A stretch of DNA of 64,000 bases, taken from positions 78,400,373 through 78,464,372 of the forward strand of contig JAMXBB010000010.1 in assembly GCA_024138015.1 (NCBI GenBank). Reading direction: 5' to 3'. The translations under genes were made by a program, and so were the position numbers. The notes beneath the pieces are model-generated. The model searched no databases, was not told the origin of the DNA, and was given only the letters and a program-made list of their open reading frames with translations. Of this stretch, positions 21,939-32,480 are shown piece after piece (the stretch's first letter is position 1; each line of letters starts with the position of its first letter). Source of the DNA: Lumnitzera littorea. Its lineage: Eukaryota > Streptophyta > Magnoliopsida > Myrtales > Combretaceae.

Positions 21939-22910
21939 GTGCAAAGTATACCCTCTGAACCTGCAGTTTCATCCACTTTCATTTCATATCCTTTGTTTAA
22001 ACCAACTACTTTTCACCATCTTCCATCTGATTACATTGCTTCTGTGGCAAACATGTTAACCATCCTTGAACCATATTGTTATTCTCAAGCCATTGAACAT
22101 AGAGAGTGGATTGATGCAATGAATGCTGAGCTAAAAGCCTTAGAAAGAAATAAGACTTGGGATCTTACAAATTTACCAAAGGGTAAGAAAGTAGTTGGGT
22201 CAAAATGGGTATATAAGGTTAAGTATAAACCCAATGGTGAAGTAGAAAGGCATAAGGTAAGACTAATTGCCAAAGGATATACCCATGTGGAAGGGGAAGA
22301 CTACACTAATACTTTTTCTCCTGTTGCCAAGCTTAGCACGATTCGCATTTTATTAGCTGTTGCAACAGCAAAGTAGTGGGCTATTAATCAAATCGACATC
22401 AATAATGCTTTTCTTTATGGGCATATTGATGAAGAAATTTACATGATACCACCTTTAGGATGTACAAAAGATAAACCCGGTTAAGTTTGTTGTCTTAAGA
22501 AATCATTATATGGTTTAAAACAAGCCTCTTGTCAATTGAACATAGAGATTTCAAGGTTTCTTCTTAGGTAAGGGTTTATGCAATCTAAAAGTGATTATTC
22601 ATTGTTCACCAAGACTAATGGTTGTTCTTTTCGTGTTGCATTATTGTATGTTGATGAAATGTTGACAATAGGCACTTGTGAGTAATCCATTTCTAATCTT
22701 AAGGTCGATTTGCATCCTCAGTTCACAATAAAAGACTTGAGCAATGCTCATTTCTTCTTAGGCTTGAGTTATGTTAGATAGATTCTGGTTTGTTGATCAA
22801 CCAAAGGAAGTTTGTTCTTAAATTTTTGTTAGATGCTGGTTTGATGGCTTCAAAACCAATTGTTACTCCTTTACCACTAGGTTTTAAACTTGATAACTAT
22901 CTTGGAAGTT
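21939..22910 (+). pseudogene. copia-1 reverse transcriptase remnant
   Basis: Copia RT. A 145-codon open block (21939-22376) carries EWIDAMNAELKALERNKTWDL, VGSKWVYKVKYKPNGEVERHK and RLIAKGYT...GEDYTNTFSPVAKL. After a stop come DINNAFLYGHIDEEIYM and SLYGLKQASC. The catalytic YVDD reads YVDE near 22645, a loss of one metal-binding Asp. Several further stops follow. Confidence 0.85.
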
Positions 22911-22919
22911 TACTTTGAG

Positions 22920-23566
22920 ATCTTAGCTTTTATCAATGACTAGTGGGCAAACTTTTGTATCTGACTCTAACATGTGTAGATATCTCTTTTGTAGTTCATA
23001 GATTGAGTCAGTTCTTATTGTCTCCTAAGACTACTCATTTGCAAGCTGTTTTGCATCTTTTGCACTATTTGAAGGGCTTAATTTCACTTGGTCTCTTTTA
23101 TCCTATTGATAATTCCATTTCTTTATTCGACTATCCATATTCAGAGCGAGGATCTTGTCTTATTGATAGGAAATCAGTAAGTGGCAATTGTATGTTGTTG
23201 GGAAAGGCTCTCATTTCTTCAAAAACGAAGGAACAACAAATTGGCTCCACATCTTCAGCTGAGGTAGAATATTGTAGCATGGCGTTCACTACTAAGGAGC
23301 TACTTTGGATCTCTTACATCCTTTAGGATTTGGGTGTTGATGTTGGCTTACCTATTTCTTTATGTTATGATAATAGGGTAGTGTAGCTCATTACCAATAG
23401 CCCTTATTTACATAGCCATATTAAGCATATTAGTATTGATATTTACTTCACTTGTGATCAAGTAACTGCTGGATTCTTATGGATTTTACATGTTCCATCT
23501 AGGCTACAACTTGTAGATTTGCTTACCAAACTTGTTTCTCAACACACTACAATTTCTTTTAGCTAA
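22920..23566 (+). pseudogene. copia-1 RNase H and C-terminus
   Basis: RNase H with SAEVEYCSMA and TKELLWISYIL (about 23259-23325; the usual motif is SSAEAEYRAMA...ELxWL). After stops it ends with the conserved LLTKLVSQH tail at about 23519-23566. The open block 22943-23326 is 127 codons. Confidence 0.82.
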
Positions 23567-23578
23567 GTGTGGTGGTGG
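23567..23578 (+). other. copia-1 polypurine tract
   Basis: GTGTGGTGGTGG-type purine-rich stretch immediately before the 3' LTR start TGTTGATA. It would prime plus-strand DNA synthesis. Confidence 0.55.
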
Positions 23579-23783
23579 TGTTGATATTTATGCAGTTTGT
23601 ACATATTCGTATATTAGCACAATATATCAACATGTGTTTATTATACTTGTACAGTAGGAAATTAAGAAGTTAGTTACATTCAATTAGCTTCTTTACCGGT
23701 TGTATATAAATACTTTGTTTACATTAGTAGAATACATAAAAAAACACTTTCACAAATATTTATCTTCTTTTCTGTTTCATCCA
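23579..23783 (+). repeat. copia-1 3' LTR (~205 bp, right end uncertain)
   Basis: Starts TGTTGATATT right after the purine tract. A promoter-like TATATAAATAC lies near 23702-23712. The right end is placed at the CA of TTTCATCCA (alternatively 23779). No 5' LTR exists here for comparison. Confidence 0.5.
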
Positions 23784-26700
23784 TGGATATTATAAGCTTC
23801 TTTTTGCTTGCCTGTTTTACTCGACTATTGAAAGACCTTGATTCACATAAACCTCTAGTTGATAAATGTTATGCTTACCATTATTCTGAGTATTTTACAA
23901 AGCAAGTAAACTACGATGAATCTCTATAAAAATATGAAAGTTGATAAATTAAAGCGAACTTATCAAGGTCTTTGTAACAAGTAGTATGAGTACTGGTCTC
24001 TTAACAGAATAAATGATTCCCTTAATAATAGTACTAGAAAAGGAAAAAATAAAAAATAAAAAGATAGACTTGCTTTACCTATAGATTGGGTATTAAATGC
24101 AATAAGGAGTTGAAAGGTAACAAAACTACATCATAAGGTTGATTTGTGTGCATGCCTTAATTATTTTCATTTGTTGACAATTTCGTTTCGTTTTGAGTCA
24201 TTACTGGTTAACTAATTTAGAGAAATGCAATCTTTGATTGGTTTAACTTTAGGATAAGTAGAATTATAGTCTCAATAGTTAAATTAGATAAACGTTGCAG
24301 GAGTGATATTTGGATTTTAATCCACTTTTGAGGATAAATGTTTTATATGGTAGTTAATTAGTAGAACCTGCTTTATGTATATTCTATTTTTACTATAATC
24401 TTCTTACATCGCAATTTGTAACTAAGAATCACTATTAATTATGATTGCTACAATAATATTTGATAATTTAAGGAAGTGATTATAACATATTTATATAAAA
24501 AGTTAGAAAAATATTATTTATGAATAATCATATGCTTCATGAATAATCACCAGATAAAGTTTAATTTTTGCTTGGACAATTTACTAGATTGGTCCCTTCT
24601 ACATCAACAAGGAGTAGCTTGTATATTTTAGTTTGGAGTTTGGACTATTAGGTCTTTATTGACTTTGTCAATCTAATGTTTCTTGAACTTTTGCTTGGAC
24701 ATATTGTTAGAAATTCAACAATGTCTATGAACTTTTCTAAATCATGTACTAAAGATACTTGTAGCATACAACTGAAGGAGATTAAATCCAGTGAGCGTTG
24801 TGTACATTTTGGCATCTATGTTCATATGGTAGTAAAAGATCCAATATGATAAATTAGAATTAGGGGAGAATGCATTTGCATTAATGGGTGTTTAAACTAT
24901 AACATAAAAAGATAAATACAAGTGCTAAATTCCTCTCTCTTCTCTCCTCTCTCCCGAAAAGTATAAGAAAAATCCTGCTCTACAACTCCTAGGGATGGCC
25001 TTCCGTTTGCTAAACCTAATCACATCTCCATCTTAACAATAACCATCCCCTAGTACTCAATAAAATTCTTTTTATCCATCTTCAAATTTATTGATTGTCC
25101 ATTCCCATACTACCCATCTCTACATAACTATTTCCATCTCCTCAATAAGTTCTTTGTAGGAAGTCGTGATTTGTTTATGCATTAACATCTTTCCTACAAA
25201 GTCGTCACCTTTGCTCCAATTCACATTTAGGGCACTTTTTTTTTTGTTTCCTTTGAGGCTTCTATTTTTATGTGGATATTTTCTTGAGTTAGAAGGTAGG
25301 TTTTTTGTCCTCTTGATAGAACTTCTTTATTAAAGGGTTGTTAATATCTATTTTTAATTTGCGAAACTTGACCCTTTAATTTGGGTGCATGACCTCATCT
25401 TTTTAATTGTTATTTGTAATATTGTAATTGATTAGCTAAAAAAGAAAAAAAAAACACAGTTAATATGGTAATTTCCTTTTCACTTTTGGACAATAACATT
25501 TTGTAATTTTCCCACTTCTCTACCATTGCAACTTACATCTCACTAGTAAAATATATTTCAATTGTAACATCTATTGACATGACTTTTTAGACATTGACTC
25601 CTTAAGCCTGTTTAGATCTGACGCGTCTTACCATTTAGGACTTGTCGCCCTAGGCTCAAACCTTTGGCTTGGCTTGGCCAGCCTAAAAAGCTCTTTAATG
25701 GCTAGAAAATACTGAATAAGAATAAGAGATTAAATTAACAGCCACCTTTAGTATATATGGGACATGTTGAATACCATGGGCCTACTCTTGAATACTTGCA
25801 GAAGAAACTTTGCTCACTAACTGATCGTTGGCTCGGCTTGGTTCGACTTTGCTCTATTATAAATACCAGAACATCACTTGACAATAAAATTTTCTATACT
25901 TTGCGTACTGAATATTATCTATTATTTTCAAATATCTTTTACTTTCTAGAACATACTAATGATTTAAATATCGAAATAATCACGCTGGACAGTATAATGA
26001 TGTTTTCTTATAGTATTTTATTTTGCAAGCTTATTATGTGCAAAACCTAAAAAAATTCCTTGAGATGACAATATTCATGTCTATTTTATTTATTTATTAC
26101 ATTATTAGTAAGACATCAAATTTCTATCCTCTTAGAAAATTGAGAAACACTCACTAAAAAACTCAATATTCCATCTCCTTCAATTCAATTGATTTTTCAA
26201 GATTGGCTTCATGCTGATCCAATCCCAAATGATGATCCACATATCAACATCATTTGAGCAAGCCACTCTTTTTCTAGTGGAAAATCATGATTTCCATTTC
26301 CATCGATTACCTATTCCGCTAACTAAGAAGAAGGAATAAACAAATATTTGCAGGCTAAGGCCAGCAATCGTACAATCCCAACATGGGTCCTGCTATATAC
26401 AGAATTGGAGGCAGAAACAGTCCTCCACTGCACCCTTATACAAGTACTCTAAAACAGAAAAGAGAAAGTATTAATTATGAAAATGAAATACGATGACACA
26501 TAGGATCTGACCAAGCACACATGGAAGTGACAGGCTTTTATATTAAATAATTAACTGCATCATATCTTTGTCTTGGTCTTGTCTTCATGATCTAATGCAT
26601 CTATGACCTTATCCCATCCACCTTAATTTGTTTATACAAGAATAATTGTCATAATAGTTCTACGCTAAAAAATACATATACTAAATTTTATGTCCTCAAG

Positions 26701-27369
26701 AAAAAACAAAAAATGTAAATCTTCTACCAAAATGTATATTCTGCAGACTAATTACGTATTACAAGACGAATAAAATTGACACTATTTGATATGATTAATT
26801 TGCAATTTACGTTATACAATACATCTTATCCCTATCACCGTTACACATTATTTACTAAATTTCACTGATGGTATATAATATAATGATTCACATGTATTGT
26901 GTGGTAACAAAATCATATCTCATTCTTTTTTTAATTCAGTTTAGTGGCAGGGTATACTACATTTTGCAAGAGAAAGGAAATAGATCGGCCTACGATGCAT
27001 TTATATTCCCCACGGACAATCCCATCTCCAATAATACAAGATAGATCTAATCTCATATAAAGGTTAAACTACGATTCTGAGTCCTCATTCCCTCCATCGA
27101 GTGAATTTGGCGGTCTGGATTTTCTAATCTTTCTCGTAAGCTGTAGAGTGGAGCATATGACTTTCTAGTAGTTTCCAATACGCGTCTAAGACATAAAAAA
27201 AGTCGCACAGTCCATTTTATCTTGAATACAACCTTGCGAATATGACGTATTTTGCTTTGGTTGCCATTGTTCACGGCGGCTGTGACTCACGAGACGCTTC
27301 TGTTCAACGACGTACGATGACTCGTATGTCCAATTGCACCAACACTCATCAACCACCAGGATGAATTAG
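23784..27369. other. 3.6 kb intergenic, no gene supported
   Basis: AT-rich. A 97-codon plus-strand frame (25757-26050) has no motif and a Tyr/Leu-rich, AT-driven composition. Near 25860 a TATAAATAC box in GC-richer sequence could be an LTR or promoter scrap. No tRNA, rRNA or recognisable transposon ends were seen. Confidence 0.5.
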
Positions 27370-27676
27370 CAGTATGTTTGGCAATATTGTAGAAAAGAAA
27401 TGAGTGGAATTGAAAAAAGAATTGTAATTTGTATTTTGTATATGTAAATGAGAGAAATTGTTTAGTCGGATTTTTAAATAAGAAATGAGGCGAAATATTG
27501 TATCTCAGAAAGTTGATCCTATTTTATTTTAATAAAAAATGTTATAAGTTTATTTTGCAATTATACATCCTTTTCCACTCGTTTGAAATGGATAAATATC
27601 CCCATTTTTTTTTCTTTTTTCTTTTCTTTTTTTCTATTTCTACTCATCTCCACTCTTTAATTAGTCTGCCAAACAC
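27370..27676. mobile_element. MITE-like element, GTTTGGCA termini
   Basis: The left end reads TATGTTTGGCAATATTG and the right end, on the other strand, TTGTGTTTGGCAGACTAA. Both are followed by AAA(G)AGTGGA/AAATGAGTGGAA. The middle is AT- and CT-rich. Such TGTTTGGCA ends are common in small plant DNA transposons. No clear target duplication was found, so this is tentative. Confidence 0.35.
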
Positions 27677-27875
27677 AAACTCATCTTCTATTCCATTCAT
27701 TTTTTCTAATCTTAGGTTCAAAATACAGCAGTATCAATCATTTTCAACGGAAGAAAAATTAGCTAAACCAATACTGGTATTTATAAATAAAATCAAAATA
27801 AAAAGAAAAGGAAAAATAAGGAATGAGAGAAAAAAAAAAATGAAAAGATTTTCTCACATACAGTACACTACAATA

Positions 27876-28322
27876 CTACTCTGGAATCGTAACAAGTACA
27901 GGTCGCCAAGCTCTTCGAAGCAACCGGTACCTAAACGTCGCCGTTATCGGCCGGGAAGATCCACTGACATTCCTCCGACCACCGATTCCACGAACACCGA
28001 TCTCCGGCAACAACCTCTCCCTTACTTCCCGCCTCTTGCCGTTGCCTCCCTCGTCCATTGGCGGAGAGGACACGAAGAGGTCCTTCAATTTGCGACGGAC
28101 TCTAAAATCGGACGTCGTACGCTCAGGCGAAGAGTCGTTGAGGTCTTCTCGGTCTTTGCCGCCGCCATGTTGGAATCGGCGGCGATCTGTCCGGTTTAGG
28201 AGCATGCGGAGTGTTTTGCGACGGCGGAGGTGGATGACGGGGCTTGTGGTTGGGCTTCGTGTTGGACTTCCGGCGACCGCGCACTGTGTCGCTAGGAGCT
28301 TGAACTTTTGTAGTGTCGCCAT
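27876..28322 (-). CDS. small basic conserved plant protein, 148 aa, unknown function
   Basis: Single-exon frame on the minus strand. The chosen start is the Met of MATLQKFKLLATQCAVAG; an in-frame Met 9 codons upstream (28347-28349) gives a poor extra segment. Visible features are an amphipathic, positively charged N-terminus, SP/TP-rich spacing (SPTRSPTTSP), a basic LRRRKTLRMLL block, an Arg/Lys-rich disordered middle and a C-terminal FRYRLLRRAWRPVLVTIPE. The first ~45 residues and the C-terminal block resemble an uncharacterised plant protein family I remember without a name. GC content here is well above the surroundings, unlike all neighbouring frames. No transmembrane helix or catalytic motif was seen. 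An overlapping plus-strand frame (27498-28199) is judged a shadow. Existence is likely; function unknown. Confidence 0.68.
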   Translation of the reverse strand: MATLQKFKLLATQCAVAGSPTRSPTTSPVIHLRRRKTLRMLLNRTDRRRFQHGGGKDREDLNDSSPERTTSDFRVRRKLKDLFVSSPPMDEGGNGKRREVRERLLPEIGVRGIGGRRNVSGSSRPITATFRYRLLRRAWRPVLVTIPE

Positions 28323-28560
28323 AATGGTACAAGCCGGTTTTCTTCTCAATCACAACAATTAGTTATCTCCAAAGAAGACTGAGAGAGAGAGAGAGAGAGA
28401 GACAGAGAGATCTGAAGTTATGGAGTTGGTTCGGTGAATTCATGAGTTTTGCGATGTGCTTTTCGGTTTTTCCATTTGTACTGTGTGAGAGAGACAGAGA
28501 GAGAGACCAAGGGATTTCGTTTGATTGATGAGGAAGCGAAAGTAAGAAATGGTAAATACG
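28323..28560 (-). promoter_or_regulatory. probable 5' UTR/promoter of the 148-aa gene, with (GA)n run
   Basis: GA repeats at 28380-28409 and 28486-28506 on the plus strand read as CT tracts on the minus strand. CT microsatellites are common in plant 5' leaders just upstream of start codons. No clear TATA box was seen. Confidence 0.35.
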
Positions 28561-28871
28561 GAGGGGGGATTTTGTTTTTATTTTTTAATTTCTTTTTAAA
28601 TGATGACGGGGCATGCGGACAATCGACGGGGTGGGGAAAAAACAAGGTTTTTTTTACCGGATACAGAGCCTTTTTTAATAAATAATTATTAGAAAAGTGT
28701 GTTGAGAAAGTTATTAGGGAAACGTAGTAAAGGCGCATGCTCGGTGGGCGTATTTGCATCTTCAATTAAATGGTATACAATTCATGTCTATATGCACTTT
28801 CAATACAATTGTAATATTAACTAAAAGTATATATACTATATGCGTCGATAATCCGTACGGTGTGGCTCATG

Positions 28872-29516
28872 TACGGGTGAGCAAAAAACTAATCAAATTA
28901 AACTAATTTAAAAATTGAATCAAATTAAATTGAAAATACGGTCTTTCTTACATTTTGACTTAAAAATTTATAATTTGATTGAACTAAACAAAAAAATTAT
29001 GATTTGTTTGAAAAGACAAATAAAATCAATTTATAAAATTGAACTAAATTGTTTTATAAAAGATATAGTAATATTTAAGTTATAACTAAACAATTTCTTT
29101 TGTTAAAATATAACACTTGAAAGAAGTTTTAATTTATATTTATTGAAATATAAATGAATTGAACTTTTAATTACCACAATATATAAGTCATATATATATA
29201 GTTTGATTCAAAATTCATAATATATGCTATTAATAAACATTAAAACTTTTTTAGTCACATAAGACCTCTATTATGATATCGATATTTATTACTATTGAGT
29301 AAAGTCAATATTTTTCATATGAAATTACATATCATGTATATATACTTTTTAAAACTAGAAAATATGGTTCAATCCGTAAATTAAATTGAAATTTTATAGT
29401 TTGGAAAAATTCTTAATTTGAGCCATATGTTTAGTAGAAAATTTAAAAAATCGAGTTGCATTTTTATGGCTTGATTTGATTTGAAAGAAAAATCAAACCA
29501 AATAAAACCACTCCTA
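28872..29516. mobile_element. non-autonomous hAT-like element (645 bp)
   Basis: The left terminus TACGGGTGAGCAAAAAACT and the right terminus read on the other strand, TAGGAGTGGTTTTATTTGG, form a diverged TAGGGGTGRGC-type inverted repeat. The interior is rich in self-complementary AATCAAATTRAAC/GTTTGATTT oligonucleotides, the usual make-up of this plant hAT group. It has no coding capacity. Size and ends resemble 37848-38508. The flanking 8-mers do not match well, so the target duplication is not confirmed. Confidence 0.5.
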
Positions 29517-29857
29517 TTGCTAGGTTCATGTGCTCTTGTAATGCATACGTAGATATAGCACATTCAAGTCACGAGGAAGCACTATCTTTCATATTTAAAT
29601 CTTAAGTTTGGCTTGTTTGTCCAAAAGAGTCTAACTCTATGCTCGGACACAAATTAAAACTCAAAATTTTTAAATTTTAAATCCATGCTTTTTGTTCTCT
29701 TTTATATGAAATTAATTCAAGATTTTATAATTTTTACTTATATCGATGATTTTCAATGACTTTTAGTTCAACTTGTAGTTGTTATTTTTCCCAATCTCAT
29801 ATTTAATGTATGCCTTTTTAAATTAGCACTAATTTATCAATAATTCTCGACTCCATC
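29517..29857. other. no gene seen
   Basis: AT-rich spacer between a hAT-like element and the MULE scrap; nothing recognised. Confidence 0.5.
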
Positions 29858-30224
29858 TTAGCCGCGGAATGAATCACAAATTGAAGTGTTATTGATGATA
29901 TGGTCTGAACGATACCATAATGCTAAATGAATAAAACATGTATTCATTTGGTGTTTCTTCATTTTCCATATCTGTTTCTCTCCTGATGGATACCTTCTTC
30001 TATTATGCCTTTCCCTTCTGCAAAAGCTGCATGTAGATCTTTCTGAAGGCTCCATGAGGGTCCATCTCCGTATGATGTCGTTTCGACCTGAGCTTACTCA
30101 TTCTATGTAAAAGTCTTCCATTGGGGCAGAGAAATGGAAAGTCAACTAATGGCCAGTTGAACTCATCTCTGATAGGAACGAAGTGTGCTGATATTGCTAT
30201 AATTGATGTGTCCACTTGTACCAT
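29858..30224 (-). pseudogene. MULE-type transposase C-terminal scrap
   Basis: Two overlapping minus-strand frames read as one gene broken by a frame shift near 30030-30055. The upstream block (30003-30224) has WPLVDFPFLCPN followed by a basic RMSKLRSKRHHTEMD, resembling the basic (RPGRPK-like) region before the terminal zinc knuckle of Mutator-like transposases. The downstream block (29858-30055) has CSFCRRERHNRRRY, a CX2CX4HX4C knuckle with the last Cys changed to Tyr. Upstream sequence (30225-31300) shows no readable core domain. Identification is by motif only; a domesticated SWIM-type gene fragment is the alternative. Confidence 0.45.
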
Positions 30225-31485
30225 TATCCAATAACTAAGGAACTATTGACCCTCAAACATGTTGCTACCACACAAGCATACAAACAAGGAATCTTGTACA
30301 TCTGCCATTTGTTACATGTTACCATACTCGTCACCTTATACATTATGTATCATATATTTATTGTTCACATTGCCATACGATTTCTTATGACTTCACAATA
30401 ACTCTTATTCATTAGTTATTAGGTTGTGTAGCAGCATTGTCGCACGAACTCATTAATATCCTCCGTCGCCTATAGTTGGTGTTAGGAGACAGATTTGGAC
30501 ACATTAAGCACCACTCATTCATATGCTTCCACGCAGTAGAGTGATGCTCTCTAAACCATATAGCGCGAAAATTGCGAACACGAAGAGCAGATATATATTA
30601 AAAAGAAGTTACATCACCTATTAATTCAAAATTAGCTCCATCGCAATTTCTCATACTATATGAATCTGAATTTCACAAACTTAGAACATCACAAGATTAA
30701 TCGTTGCTTCAGCACATTTTACGATATTAAGACTAAGTATCAAGACTGAACTCACCAGCTCCTACAGATATCGTCGAATGTAATAAACTCCACTTCATTG
30801 GCAAATGAATTACGTACTAACGAAGAATCAATAAAGTAATATTACGAAAATACATCAAAATTAATAAAGTGGTATGAATGAACTTGAAACTTGTATAGAC
30901 GGACTTTAATCAAGATGGACCTCAACTGAGACATCCAAACATGTGACGCTCATAAGAGTGCATAACTTTCACTGGTGATGGCTACATATGCAGGACAATG
31001 CGATGCCGTAGGCCCATAGATGCCGCAAATAAAACCGGCATGGTGAATAATTTGGAAGTGACAAACAAGAAGAAGAAGATTAGGCTTGGGGCTAATGACT
31101 AATAATATATAGTGTTCATTCTACATTTGCACTTCCCTCGTACTCTCTCTTCATGTCCTATAATCTTCACCGTATTCTTTAATGCCTTCAAATATTTGAC
31201 GTTGAAGCATAAGAGGCTTTCATTGACGACCACGTCAAACTCTACACTTGCACTCTACTCAGACCATGCTTAAGGTAACTTTTAAATCTATAACTTCATA
31301 TGACTGGCTTCCAACTAAATTTGATTTTTGTTTTTTGAAGAGCAAAAGTTGATGAACTGTTCGGTGAAGTTTGGTTTCTGTAAGTCGATCCTTTGATTTC
31401 TGCAAGTTTGGTTTCTGTAAGTTGATCCTTTGGTAACTTGGGTTCGGAGAGTTGGTTTCTAATGATATGGAAATGTGAAGCGGAA
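30225..31485. other. no gene supported; possibly more MULE debris
   Basis: Some GC-richer patches (30430-30590, 30900-31060, 31120-31265) may belong to the same decayed element as the transposase scrap, but I could not read a domain in any frame. Short local repeat: TTTGGTTTCTGTAAGTYGATCC at 31371 and 31405. Confidence 0.4.
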
Positions 31486-32480
31486 TAGAGCTGGTAATTC
31501 GTGTTACGGTGACTTCTATGTTTAAACGGATTTATATTTGAAAAATCTAAATTTGTAATGTGACTTTTTTATTGGTTGTGTATGAAAATTTCAATATGTG
31601 ATCTAACATTTTGTGTCTGGATTTAACCCGTTTAATATTAGAGCTGATAATCTGTGCCACCATATCTTAAGTTTTATACCGTTGATCGATTAAAAAGTTA
31701 TAATCAATCCATAAATTATTTATAGGTACATAAGGAAAAGAATGATAATAATAGACAAACCATAGTGTTCTCATATTTAATAAAAAATTACAACCTAAAC
31801 AAAAGTTGTTAACAAAGTAAAATCTTATCAAATATAAAAAATTCTAAAATTTAAATTATATAACATCATTAAATTAAGTTGAACTATAGATTAAATGGAT
31901 GTTAATATTACATTATTTATCAGATTTTTAAGAGAGTTAGTTAAAGAATCTATACATAAATTCATAATTTTTTGTACATTTAAACTATGATGCAATAGGA
32001 AAATATATAATATTACTAAACTTAAATTACATTACATCATTAAAGTAAGTAGATATATGACTTAAATGGATATTAGTATTATTATCAGTGTTAATTTTGA
32101 AATTTATGACATTATCTATCGAAATTTTAAGAGAGAAAGTCAAAGAATTTATATATGAATTCATAATATTTTATCTATTTAAATTACAATGTAGTAAAAA
32201 GGATATAGTTAAAAATATCTCATCGCTTTAATTGAGGTTTTTAACGTATAAATAAATGATTTATGTAACAAAATATAAATATGGAAGAATATATAGTGTG
32301 TCTTGTATCCTGTGTTCGAGTCTAAAAGTTTGATCTATATTTAGACATGAATTTAACTATATTTAAATAGATTTAATTTATTTATATCTCATATCAAATT
32401 TTCTGTACGTTAATTTGTTTAAATTATGTCGTATTATGTTTGGATGTATCGTATGTGGGTCTTAGATGAATATTGGTGTC
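31486..32480 (+). mobile_element. hAT-like non-autonomous element, copy 1 (with internal duplication)
   Basis: Long similarity to the reverse complement of 38924-39780, from the left end (TAGAGCTGGTAATTCGTG) to near 32480. Shared blocks include ATCAAATATAAAAAATTC, CTATAGATTAAATGGAT, ATACATAAATTCATAATTTT and AATATATAGTRTGTCTTG. The TAGRGYTGGTAATTCG terminus belongs to a common plant hAT-derived type. No coding capacity. It differs from copy 2 by a tandem duplication of about 171 bp (31851-32210). The right end is approximate. Confidence 0.6.
31851..32210 (+). repeat. two tandem ~171-bp units inside hAT-like copy 1
   Basis: Unit 1 begins TTAAATTATATAACATCATT at 31851 and unit 2 begins TTAAATTACATTACATCATT at 32022. 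Both then share TTAAATGGATRTTA, TTTAAGAGAGWWAGTYAAAGAAT, a CATAAT TTTAT segment and a purine-rich end. Copy 2 (38924-39780) has this region once. Unit 2 also holds a short insertion (near 32085-32110). Confidence 0.65.

Larger units (their letters stand above)
12802..23783 (+). mobile_element. Ty1/copia element copia-1, split by gypsy-2
   Basis: Copia-type LTR retrotransposon in plus orientation, in the order gag (12802), protease (14000), GAG-pre-integrase/integrase, reverse transcriptase, RNase H, polypurine tract and 3' LTR. Integrase before RT defines Ty1/copia. A 6442-bp gypsy element interrupts it at 14527-20968 inside the integrase N-terminal region. Removing that insert plus one CTTTT copy restores the reading frame. 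The host segments total about 4.5 kb. Many in-frame stops mean it is dead. No 5' LTR or primer site is visible, so the 5' end appears lost. Its gag and protease closely resemble those of copia-3, suggesting one lineage. Confidence 0.88.

Noticed and set aside
27498..28199. 233-codon plus-strand frame overlapping the 148-aa gene
   Set aside because: The first half is AT-driven low complexity (KKMKR, FFFFFLFF) and the second half is the antisense of the better-supported minus-strand protein.
28123..28353. 76-codon minus-strand frame, Pro/Arg-rich
   Set aside because: A shadow frame of the 148-aa protein, with no conserved-looking ends.
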